From Frankiales bacterium (GTDB lineage: Bacteria; Actinomycetota; Actinomycetes; S36-B12; CAIYMF01), in the NCBI GenBank assembly GCA_016125335.1, contig WGLY01000033.1, positions 1-58,830 on the forward strand: a stretch of 58,830 nt of DNA. Direction: 5' to 3'. Shown piece by piece: positions 24,902 to 34,043 of this stretch (its first letter is position 1; each line of letters opens with the position of its first letter). The notes under the pieces were generated by a model. That model did not search any database and was not told the DNA's origin. It was given only the letters and a program-made list of their open reading frames with translations. Position numbers and translations under genes: made by a program.

Positions 24902-25408
24902 ATGGAGCTCACCCCGTACCTGATCGACCTGCGCAGCCAGCTGCTCGCGGCGGCCGAACCGGCCGGCCCGGAGGCCCGCGACCTCGCCGAGCGGCTCGCC
25001 GCGCCGCTCGAGTCGGCCTTCCGGCTCGCCCTGCTCGAGGCGCTGTCCGTGGCTGCCGCCGAGATCACCCAGGAGCTCGCCCCCGGGTCGGTCGAGGTGC
25101 GCCTGCGCGGGCGAGACCCGGAGCTCGTCGTCACGCCGCCGCCGCACGCCGAGGCGCCCCCGGAGGCCGTGGTGGAGGCGCCCTCCGCCCCGGCCGGCGG
25201 CGAGGACGCGATGACGCGGATCAACCTGCGTCTCGGCCAGGACCTCAAGGACCGGGTCGAGGACGCCGCGCGCACCGCCGGCCTCTCGGTCAACGCCTGG
25301 CTCGTGCGCGCCGCCACGGGCGCCCTGGCCACCGAGTCGACGCGGCGCGTCCCGTCTCCGGGCCCGTCGCGCTCCGGGGGCGACCGCTACCGGGGGTGGG
25401 CCCGGTGA
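24902..25408 (+). CDS. Ribbon-helix-helix (Arc/HicB-like) regulator
   Basis: A 168-residue protein with an N-terminal helical part (about 1-60) and a C-terminal RHH domain (103-143): the strand TRINLRLGQDLKDRVEDAA followed by GLSVNAWLVRAA. Such domains dimerise and insert a beta-ribbon in the major groove. The linker is Pro/Ala-rich and the tail is basic. No toxin is adjacent; instead a DUF4097 protein and an ABC exporter follow, so it probably controls their expression through the repeats before its own start. The next gene starts 53 bp after its stop. Confidence 0.8.
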   Translation: MELTPYLIDLRSQLLAAAEPAGPEARDLAERLAAPLESAFRLALLEALSVAAAEITQELAPGSVEVRLRGRDPELVVTPPPHAEAPPEAVVEAPSAPAGGEDAMTRINLRLGQDLKDRVEDAARTAGLSVNAWLVRAATGALATESTRRVPSPGPSRSGGDRYRGWAR

Positions 25409-25461
25409 GCGCCGCCCCGCACCGTCACGTCGCGACCGCACGAGCACCGAAGGAGCACGCC

Positions 25462-26333
25462 ATGACCAGCTTCGCCACCGAGGGACCGATCAGCGCCTAC
25501 CTCAAGGTCGACATGGGGAGCCTGCGGGTCTCCGTGGACGACGCCGGCGCCACGAGCGTCGAGGTCGTCCCGGCCGACCCCGCGAACGAGAAGGACCGGC
25601 GGGCCGCCGAGGCCACCGAGGTGTCCTTCGACGACGGCCGCCTGCGGGTCGTCGGGCCGACGATCGGGCCGATCATCTTCGGGCGCCGCTACGGCGCGAT
25701 CGACGTGTCGGTGCGGCTGGCCGCGGGCTCGCAGGTCGAGGCCCAGACCTCGGCCGGATGCATCACGGTCGAGGGCGAGCTCGGCGACTGCCGGCTCAAG
25801 ACCTCCGCCGGCGACATCGTGCTGCAGGACGCCGCCGACGCCGACCTGCGCACCGGCGTGGGCAGCATCGACGCCCGGCGCATCGGCGGCGACGCCTACT
25901 GCTCGACCGGATCCGGCTCGGTCCGCATCGACCGGATCGACGGACGCGCGGAGGTGAAGAACGCCAACGGCGACACGCAGATCGGCGAGAGCGGGGGACC
26001 GCTGCGGGTCAAGTCCGCGAACGGGGCCATCACCGTCGAGCGGGCGCACGGCGACGTGCACGCCACCTCGGCCAACGGCAGCCTGCGCGTGGGCTCCGTC
26101 GAGCAGGGCACGGTCGAGCTGAGCACCTCCATCGGTCGTGTCCAGGTGGGCGTCGCGCCGGGCACGGCGGCGCTGCTCGACCTCGGCACCTCGTTCGGCG
26201 CCGTCCGCAGCGAGCTCGAGTCCGTGTCCCAGCCGGGCCCGCACGAGCGCCGGGTGGAGGTCCGGGCACGCACCAGCGCCGGCGACGTCGAGGTGCTGCG
26301 CGCGGTCGTCGCCGACGACGGGGAGGACGGCTC

Positions 26334-26337
<4 letters not shown>
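25462..26337 (+). CDS. DUF4097 beta-helix-like protein
   Basis: A 291-residue protein without a signal peptide or membrane segment, built of repeated short strands (TSAGCITVEGELGDCRLKTS, GDIVLQD, NANGDTQIGES, ANGAITVERAHG, ANGSLRVGS). This pattern is typical of DUF4097 adhesin-like right-handed beta-helix proteins. It starts at the ATG with AAGGAG six bases upstream; a GTG at 25405 overlapping the RHH stop is less likely. It overlaps the ABC ATPase by 4 bp (ATGA). DUF4097 proteins often go with ABC exporters or anti-sigma systems; the molecular role is unknown. Confidence 0.85.
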
Positions 26338-27287
<950 letters not shown>

Positions 27288-27292
27288 TCAAC

Positions 27293-28084
27293 ATGTCCGC
27301 ACTGGCACTCGCCGTCCACGACTCCTCGACGATGACCCGGCGCAGCCTGCGCCGCATCATCCGCTACCCGAGCATGACCCTGATCCTCGTCGGGATGCCG
27401 GTGGTGTTCCTGCTGCTGTTCGTCTACGTCTTCGGCGAGACGCTCGGCGCGGGGCTCGGCGTCGGCGCGCTCGGGCGCGCCGGCTACGCCGACTACGTGA
27501 CGCCCGGGATCCTCGTCATCACCGTCGCCGCGGCGGCGCAGGGCACCGCCATCTCCGTGGCGATGGACATGGACGCCGGCCTCATCGCGCGGTTCCGCAC
27601 CATGCCCGTGACACGCTCGGCCGTGCTCACCGGGCACGCCACGGCCAGCTTCCTCCAGGCGATGTTCAGCGTGCTCGCCGTGCTCCTCGTCGCCCTCGCG
27701 GTGGGCTTCCGGCCCAACGCCGGGATCGCGGGGTGGCTCGCCGCCACCGGGGTGGTCGCGCTGTTCGTGGTGGCGCTCACCTGGCTGTCCGTCGCGCTGG
27801 GGCTGGTCGCCAAGACCCCGGAGAGCGCCAGCAACCTGCCGATGTTCCTCATCCTGCTGCCGTTCCTCAGCAGCGGCTTCGTCCCCACGCAGTCGCTCCC
27901 GGGGGCGTTGCGGTGGTTCGCCGAGAACGAGCCGTTCACGCCCACGATCGAGTCCGTGCGAGGGCTGCTGCTCGGCTCGCCGAGCGGTCGCGACGTCGCC
28001 CTCGCGATCGGATGGAGCGTGCTGATCGCCGTGCTGTCCTACCTCTGGGCCCAGCGGCTGTTCGACCGTCGTCCCACGCGCTGA
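27293..28084 (+). CDS. DrrB-type ABC-2 permease
   Basis: A 263-residue ABC-2 family membrane subunit with six helices and the family loop around FRTMPVTRSAVLTG and PLPFLSSGFVPT-like sequence near 185-200. It pairs with the ATPase just upstream. It is the last gene of the RHH-DUF4097-ABC operon, ending 13 bp before the convergent FAD enzyme gene. Confidence 0.9.
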   Translation: MSALALAVHDSSTMTRRSLRRIIRYPSMTLILVGMPVVFLLLFVYVFGETLGAGLGVGALGRAGYADYVTPGILVITVAAAAQGTAISVAMDMDAGLIARFRTMPVTRSAVLTGHATASFLQAMFSVLAVLLVALAVGFRPNAGIAGWLAATGVVALFVVALTWLSVALGLVAKTPESASNLPMFLILLPFLSSGFVPTQSLPGALRWFAENEPFTPTIESVRGLLLGSPSGRDVALAIGWSVLIAVLSYLWAQRLFDRRPTR

Positions 28085-28097
28085 TCCTGTCGGCCGG

Positions 28098-29417
28098 TCA
28101 GGCCGGCACGGCGGACACGAGCGCGGCGAGCTGGGCGCTGGTGGGGCCGTCCGTGCGCGGTCGCCACCCGTCGCGCAGCAGCGTGCGCACCGTGTCCTCG
28201 ACGGGGTCGAGCACGTCGGGTCCTGCGGCCATCCCGAGGTACATCATGACGTTCGGCAGGATCGAGCGGTCCACCTCGACGGCCGCGCAGATCACGTCGG
28301 ACGGGATGCGCTCGTCGAGGTCGAGGTCCTGGCCGGCGAACCGGCGCAGCAGCGTCCGGTCCCAGCGGACGTGGTCCTCGAACCAGGGACGCACGTGCTG
28401 CTCGGCCCACTCGTCGAGCGCGAGCGACACGGAGTCGGGGTCGTCGACGGTGTCGAGGGTGGCGAGCAGGTGCTGCACGTGGCCGAGCAGCAGCGAGAGG
28501 TTGCGGCCGGCCGCCGGGTTCGTGGTGAGGATCGCGTCGCCCACGAAGTAGAGCCCGCGCGCCGGCGGCATGCCCAGCGCCGGGCCCTGCAGCTGGTAGG
28601 TGTTCGTGAGGTTGCCGCCCACGGTCACCTCGGTGACGGGCTCGTAGCGCTCCGGGTCGGTCCACGGGGCCAGGTTCGGGATCGCCTGCGTCATCAGGGC
28701 GAAGCCGTCGGCGGTGCGCAGTGCCGCGAACTCGGGGGCGTCCACGGGATAGGCGACCAGCACGGAGTGCGTCGCGTCGTCCTGCGGCATCACCAGCGAC
28801 ACGTAGCCCGGCCCGGTCGAGAACGACGGCACGGTGAGGTCGCACGCCCACTCCGCCTCGCGCGCCCGGTACTGCCGGAAGATGTACGCCGACCCGCACG
28901 GGCCGCCCTCGACACGGCCGCGCAGGCGCTCGCCCAGGTGGCTCACCCGCCCGGTCGCCACGACCACCGCGTCGGCGTCGAGCCGGTCGCCGTCCACGAC
29001 GAGGCCGCGCGCGACCCCGTCCTCGACCACGACGTCGTCCACGTGCCCGGTCAGCCACGTGAGGCCGGGCTGCCGCTGCGCCGCCGCGCGCAGCACGCGC
29101 TCGACCACCGGGCGCCGGCAGAAGTAGCCCGTGGCCATGGCGGCCATCGCGTCGGGGACGCCGGGCGGCCGCTGCTCGCGGGCGCCCGCGGCGAGGATCT
29201 CCTGGTACACGTCGGGCATCTCGGCGAGCAGCGCCCGGCGTACGCCGGGCCGCCACCCGTGCGGGTGCGTGCCCTGCATCACGCCCTTGCGCTGCCACTC
29301 GCCGTCCGCACCCGGTCCCGGGTCGCGGTCGACGACGGTCACCACGTGGCCGTGTCGCGCGAGCGCGATCGCCGTGTACGTCCCGACGGGTCCGCCGCCC
29401 GCCACCAGCACCTGCAT
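28098..29417 (-). CDS. FAD-dependent monooxygenase
   Basis: A 439-residue class A flavoprotein. The N-terminal nucleotide-binding turn is VAGGGPVGTYTAIALA, and the second FAD motif is LYFVGDAILTTNPAAGRN. The family includes aromatic hydroxylases and squalene-epoxidase-like enzymes acting in secondary metabolism. No reductase is adjacent, as expected for single-component enzymes. The regulator gene 118 bp upstream on the same strand may control it. Confidence 0.85.
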   Translation of the reverse strand: MQVLVAGGGPVGTYTAIALARHGHVVTVVDRDPGPGADGEWQRKGVMQGTHPHGWRPGVRRALLAEMPDVYQEILAAGAREQRPPGVPDAMAAMATGYFCRRPVVERVLRAAAQRQPGLTWLTGHVDDVVVEDGVARGLVVDGDRLDADAVVVATGRVSHLGERLRGRVEGGPCGSAYIFRQYRAREAEWACDLTVPSFSTGPGYVSLVMPQDDATHSVLVAYPVDAPEFAALRTADGFALMTQAIPNLAPWTDPERYEPVTEVTVGGNLTNTYQLQGPALGMPPARGLYFVGDAILTTNPAAGRNLSLLLGHVQHLLATLDTVDDPDSVSLALDEWAEQHVRPWFEDHVRWDRTLLRRFAGQDLDLDERIPSDVICAAVEVDRSILPNVMMYLGMAAGPDVLDPVEDTVRTLLRDGWRPRTDGPTSAQLAALVSAVPA

Positions 29418-29535
29418 GTCCGCCTCCTGCGTCTCGGGTGGCGCGACGCTAGGCGCGCGACGGCGGCGTCCTCGTCGGCAGAACTGTGCAGATGCATGTG
29501 CAGACCGCCGGGCCGGTCGCCGGCCGCGCGGGGGC

Positions 29536-31176
29536 TCAGACGAGCCGGTGGCCGAAGGCGAACGCCGTCGCGGCGGAGCGCGAGGAGACGCCGAGCTTGA
29601 GGAAGATGTTGGCCATGTGACGCGCGACGGTCCTCTCCGAGAGCACCAGCCGCTCGGCCACCTCGCGGTTGCTCGCGCCGGTGGCCACCAGGCGCAGCAC
29701 CTCGAGCTCGCGCGGCGTCAGCCCGGCCGGTGCGGCACCGCGGTCCGCGCCGGCGGGGCCGTCGTCGAGCGCCGCGAGGTCGTGCGCGGCGTCCAGCGCG
29801 GCGAACACCGAGCGGGCCGCCGCCCGCTCGAGCTCCGCGGTCTCGGTGTCGCCCACGGCGTCGCACGCGCGCGCCAGCAGCGTGCGGCACCGGGCCGTCT
29901 CGTACGGCGCCTCGAGCGCGGTCCAGGCCTGCAGCGCCGTGCGGAGCAGTCCCAGCGCGTCGGAGGGCCGGCCGTCGGCCAGTGCGACCGCGCCCCGTCC
30001 CTGCGCGGCTGCGGCGGCCACGACCGGCGACCCGGCTGCCGCGGCCGAGGCGAGCTCGTCGGCCAGCGCGTGCGCCGTGCCCGTGTCGCCGGCGGCCAGG
30101 GCGATCTCCACGGCCGCGGGCAGCAGCCGGGTGCGCCCGAAGGGAAGCGCGACCTCGTCGAGGGCCCGGCGCACGGAGAGCAAGGCGGTCGCGGCGCGGC
30201 CCTGCGCCAGCCGCAGCAGCGCCAGGCCGGGCTGCGGGTCGACCCCGGCGGCGAGGGCGTGCCGGTACGCCGCCTCGGCCGCGTCGTCGTGCCCGTGCAG
30301 CCGGTGCAGCTCGCCGAGCTGGTAGTGCGCCATGCCCGCGGCCGCGTCGCCGGGCACGTCGGCCAGCCGGTCGATGACCGTGCGCACCTCCTCGGCCGCC
30401 GCCTCCCAGCGCCCGCGCATCGCCATCACCTCGGACCGGTGCACGAGGCACTGGCCGCGATAGGGCACCAGCCCGTTCTGGTCCTCGCACCATCGGGAGA
30501 GGACGTCGGTCCACTCGGCGCTGCGGGTGAGGTCGAGGCACTCGCGGCACACGGCGATGACGGCGCAGTAGACCAGTCCCACCGCCTGCGGTGTGACCCC
30601 CGGCGTCGTCGTCGCGAGCACCATCACCTCGTCGAGCTCCGCGAGCCCGCGTCGTGACTCGCCCAGGGCCAGCAGCGCCTGGCCGTGGCCGTTGCCCGCG
30701 AGCACGCGCAGGGCCGTGTCGTCGAACCGCTCCGCCACCGTGATCGCGCCGCCGAGCGCGGCGAGCGCGTGGTCGGCCTCGCCGGCGAACAGGGCGCGCA
30801 TGCCGTCGTTCACGGACTCGTACCCGCGCCACACCGAGGCCTCGAACGCGGGGCCGAGCACGCTGCGCACGCGCCCGAACCAGCCGCCGGCACGGGCCTG
30901 CTCGCCGCGCATCAGCAGCGCCAGCCCCAGCCAGAACGCCACGCGGGCGGCGCCGTCGAGGTCGCCCCCGCCGAGGAACGCGTGGTGCGCGCGCTCGCGG
31001 ACGGTGTCCGACTCGGCGTCCAGCCCGACCAGCAGCGCGGCCAGGCCCCACGCCTCGAGATCCACCGCGCCGAGCGGCTCCCGCGCGTCGGCTGCGGCGA
31101 AGGCGTCGCGGGCGGCCGGCCAGTCCCGCCGGTCGTGCGCGGACCGTGCCTGCTCCCGTTCCGCCGCGGGGTCCAT
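29536..31176 (-). CDS. Large LuxR-type regulator with TPR-like domain
   Basis: A 546-residue protein. About 470 residues form alpha-helical repeats of TPR type, rich in Ala and Leu. The C-terminal LuxR helix-turn-helix (about 480-540) reads GLTPRELEVLRLV, GASNREVAERLVLSERTV and HMANIFLKLG. No P-loop ATPase domain is visible, so it is not a full MalT/LAL regulator but a cut-down form. Start at 31176 was chosen because an upstream start adds only low-complexity residues. It probably regulates the FAD enzyme gene downstream. Confidence 0.82.
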   Translation of the reverse strand: MDPAAEREQARSAHDRRDWPAARDAFAAADAREPLGAVDLEAWGLAALLVGLDAESDTVRERAHHAFLGGGDLDGAARVAFWLGLALLMRGEQARAGGWFGRVRSVLGPAFEASVWRGYESVNDGMRALFAGEADHALAALGGAITVAERFDDTALRVLAGNGHGQALLALGESRRGLAELDEVMVLATTTPGVTPQAVGLVYCAVIAVCRECLDLTRSAEWTDVLSRWCEDQNGLVPYRGQCLVHRSEVMAMRGRWEAAAEEVRTVIDRLADVPGDAAAGMAHYQLGELHRLHGHDDAAEAAYRHALAAGVDPQPGLALLRLAQGRAATALLSVRRALDEVALPFGRTRLLPAAVEIALAAGDTGTAHALADELASAAAAGSPVVAAAAAQGRGAVALADGRPSDALGLLRTALQAWTALEAPYETARCRTLLARACDAVGDTETAELERAAARSVFAALDAAHDLAALDDGPAGADRGAAPAGLTPRELEVLRLVATGASNREVAERLVLSERTVARHMANIFLKLGVSSRSAATAFAFGHRLV

Positions 31177-31328
31177 GCGGCCATCGTGCCCGAGCGGCGG
31201 GCCGCCGTCACCGCTCCCCAGCCGCGGCCCGAGGCACGGACGGCGCCCGGACATCCCGCGCGACCTGCGAACAGGGGGCGGTGAGCGCCATCATTCCCTC
31301 GACTCCCGACGCCGACGAAGGAGTTCCC

Positions 31329-32756
31329 ATGGCCGACACGACCAGCACCACCGCCCGCCCGCCCAAGCTGAGCCACCCGACCCGGGCCGACCGGGCCGCC
31401 GCCGGGAAGGCGGCCAGGGCCCGGGTGCCGCTCGACGCCCACTCCGCCCTGGACGCCGGCACCGGGCGGCCCGATCCCGTCGAGCTGCTGAGGTCCCAGG
31501 GCGCGACGCGGGTCCCAGAGCTGGTGCCGATCCGATACGGCCGCATGGCGACCACGCCCTTCGCGTTCTACCGGGGAGCCGCGCTCGTGATGGCGAGCGA
31601 CCTCGCGCGCACCCCGACCACCGGGCTGCGCACGCAGCTGTGCGGGGACGCCCATCTGTCCAACTTCGGCGTGTTCGGGTCCCCGGAGCGCAACCTGCTC
31701 TTCGACATCAACGACTTCGACGAGACGGCGCCCGGCTCGTTCGAGTGGGACGTCAAGCGCCTCGCGGCCAGTCTCGAGATCGCCGCGCGCGGCAACGATT
31801 TCAAGCGCAAGCAGACCCGTGCCCTCGTGCTCGCGGCCGTCGCGTCCTACCGGACGGCGATGCGGCACTTCGCGACGATGGGCTCGCTGGACGTCTGGTA
31901 CGCGCGCCTCGACGTCGACCGCACCTTCCAGGCGGTGCGCGGGAAGCTGTCGCTCGAGGGCGCCCGGCGCACCGAGGCGGCACTGGCGAAGGCGCGCACG
32001 CGCGACAGCATGCAGGCGCTGGACAAGCTGACCACGCAGGTGGACGGCAAGCCGCGGATCGTGGGCGACCCGCCGCTCGTCGAGACGATCGACGAGCTCG
32101 CGCCGGACCGCGACCGCGACGAGGTGATGCACGAGATGCGCGTGCTCATCCGTTCCTACCGGGCGAGCCTGCCCTCGGACCGCAAGCACCTGATCGAGCA
32201 GTACCAGCTGGTCGACATGGCCAGGAAGGTCGTCGGGGTCGGCAGCGTCGGCACGCGCTGCTGGATCCTGCTGCTCCAGGGGATCGACGAGGGCGACCCG
32301 CTGTTCCTGCAGGGCAAGGAGGCGACGGCGTCCGTCATCGAGACGGTCACCGGCACGACGACGCGGGGGCAGAGCGGTCAGCGCGTGGTGCACGGGCAGC
32401 GGCTCATGCAGGCCGCGAGCGACATCTTCCTCGGCTACCAGCGCGTGCTCACCGACGGCGCCGAGCGGGACTTCTACGTCCGCCAGCTGCGCGACTGGAA
32501 GATGTCCCTGCCGATCGAGACCATGCTCCCGGAGGGGATGACCGTGTACGGCCAGATGTGCGGCTGGACGCTCGCCCGCGCCCATGCCCGCGCCGGCGAC
32601 CGCGTCGCGATCGCGTCGTACCTCGGACGCAAGGACACGTTCGACCAGGCGGTCGCCGACTTCGCAGTCGCGTACGCCGACCTCAACGAGCGCGACCACG
32701 CCGCGCTGCTGGCGGCGATCGACGACGGCTCGGTGACGGCGGTCAGCGGGCTCTGA
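31329..32756 (+). CDS. DUF2252 protein
   Basis: A 475-residue cytosolic protein of the DUF2252 family, which has a distant kinase-like fold. Family marks are PIRYGRMATTPFAFYRGAA, CGDAHLSNFG, FDINDFDET and WDVKRLAASL, followed by LVDMARKVVGVGSVGT near 300. AAGGAG lies five bases before the ATG. The HxxN and DxND residues look like a catalytic loop, but no reaction is known. It is monocistronic and converges with the DUF2237 gene. Confidence 0.88.
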   Translation: MADTTSTTARPPKLSHPTRADRAAAGKAARARVPLDAHSALDAGTGRPDPVELLRSQGATRVPELVPIRYGRMATTPFAFYRGAALVMASDLARTPTTGLRTQLCGDAHLSNFGVFGSPERNLLFDINDFDETAPGSFEWDVKRLAASLEIAARGNDFKRKQTRALVLAAVASYRTAMRHFATMGSLDVWYARLDVDRTFQAVRGKLSLEGARRTEAALAKARTRDSMQALDKLTTQVDGKPRIVGDPPLVETIDELAPDRDRDEVMHEMRVLIRSYRASLPSDRKHLIEQYQLVDMARKVVGVGSVGTRCWILLLQGIDEGDPLFLQGKEATASVIETVTGTTTRGQSGQRVVHGQRLMQAASDIFLGYQRVLTDGAERDFYVRQLRDWKMSLPIETMLPEGMTVYGQMCGWTLARAHARAGDRVAIASYLGRKDTFDQAVADFAVAYADLNERDHAALLAAIDDGSVTAVSGL

Positions 32757-32782
32757 CGCACTGGCGTCGACCCACCCGGAGG

Positions 32783-33178
32783 TCAGGCGAACAGCTCGGA
32801 GGGGTCGTCGGGCGCGTCCGCGGCGCACTCGACGAGGGCGTCGAGGGGGACGGTGTCGAGCGCTGCGGAATTGGTCGCCCGCAGCACGACGGGAGCCTTG
32901 ACGCCGTCGGCGTAGGCCTCCCACCAGCGGGCCGCGCACACGGCCCAGCGGTCGCCCGGCACCAGGCCGGGGAAGCCGTACTCGGGCACCGGCGTCGACA
33001 GGTCGTTGCCGACGCGGCGCTGGTGCTCCAGGAACTCCGCCGTCACCACGGTGCACACGGTGTGCGAGCCGACGTCGTCAGGCCCGGTCGTGGTGAAGCC
33101 GTCGCGGTAGAAGCCGGTCAGCGGCTCGAGGCTGCACACCTCGAGGGGGTCGCCGTGGACGTTCGCCTGCGGATCCAT
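32783..33178 (-). CDS. DUF2237 protein
   Basis: A 131-residue protein of the DUF2237 family: NVHGDPLEVCS at the N-terminus, TGFYRDG, HTVCTVVTAEFL and the core GDRWAVCAARW near 76-86. Conserved cysteines (15, 42, 81) hint at a metal or thiol role, but the function is unknown. It stands alone, tail to tail with the DUF2252 gene, 26 bp apart. Confidence 0.88.
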   Translation of the reverse strand: MDPQANVHGDPLEVCSLEPLTGFYRDGFTTTGPDDVGSHTVCTVVTAEFLEHQRRVGNDLSTPVPEYGFPGLVPGDRWAVCAARWWEAYADGVKAPVVLRATNSAALDTVPLDALVECAADAPDDPSELFA

Positions 33179-33309
33179 GCCTCCCAGACTAGGCGCCGAC
33201 GCGCATCCGTCGAGGATCCCCGTACGCCGGGAGGAGGCGGCTCGGGAGGGCGCGCGCCGCTGGACCGTTTCGGCCGCCGTCGCGGGCGGGTGCTGTCCAT
33301 ACTGACCGC

Positions 33310-33948
33310 GTGACCGACGCCGACACGGGGACCGAGGGGCGCGACTGGCGCGAGCTGGTGGCCGTCGTCCTGCTCTCGATCACGACCATCCTGACCGCCT
33401 GGGCCGGCTTCCAGTCGAGCAAGTGGGGCGGCGCGATGTCGATCTCGTTCAGCCAGGCGAGCTCCGCGCGCATCCAGGCCGCCCGCCTCGACGGCGACGC
33501 CAACCGCCGCATCACCGTGCAGGTGTCGCTGTACACCCAGTGGCTGCAGGCCAAGGCGCAGGGCGACGAGACCCTCGCCGCCTACCTCGCCGAGCGCTTC
33601 CCGGAGCCGCTGAAAACGGCCTTCGGCGCCTGGAGGGCGACCGACCCGCAGAACAACGCGCAGGCGCCGGCGTCGCCGTTCGACATGCCGCAGTACGTCG
33701 TGCCGGAGTCGACACAGGCCAAGGCGTCGGACGCGCTCGCAGACGCGAAGTTCCAGCAGGCCCTGGATTACAACCAGCGCGGCGACAACTACACGCTCCT
33801 CACGGTCGCGTTCGCCTCGGTGCTGTTCTTCGCGGCGATCTCCGGCCGGATGCGCACCCGCGGCGCGCAGTGGGCCCTGCTCGGTCTGGGGCTGGCGCTG
33901 TTCGTCGTCGCCGTCGTCCTCGTGGGTCTCTACCCCAAGCTGGTCTGA
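33310..33948 (+). CDS. Membrane protein of unknown function (DUF4337-like)
   Basis: A 212-residue protein with one N-terminal helix (about 14-32), a long soluble middle part (residues 35-155) with charged and coiled character, and two C-terminal helices (160-178 and 184-207). The sequence WAGFQSSKWGG just after the first helix and the topology fit DUF4337-like proteins. GTG start. The stretch up to the next gene (95 bp) shows nothing else. Confidence 0.7.
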   Translation: MTDADTGTEGRDWRELVAVVLLSITTILTAWAGFQSSKWGGAMSISFSQASSARIQAARLDGDANRRITVQVSLYTQWLQAKAQGDETLAAYLAERFPEPLKTAFGAWRATDPQNNAQAPASPFDMPQYVVPESTQAKASDALADAKFQQALDYNQRGDNYTLLTVAFASVLFFAAISGRMRTRGAQWALLGLGLALFVVAVVLVGLYPKLV

Positions 33949-34043
33949 GGTCGCACGCAACGGTCCGGGGGAGGCTGCCCCGGGACGCGGGCCGTCTGCT
34001 TGACTGACTCGCGGATCAGGACGCCGACGGGTGAGAGGGCCAG

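Noticed and set aside
24902-25408. Antitoxin of a HicAB-like toxin-antitoxin pair
   Set aside because: The RHH domain fits, but no HicA-sized toxin frame is found before or after it; the operon continues with DUF4097 and ABC genes.
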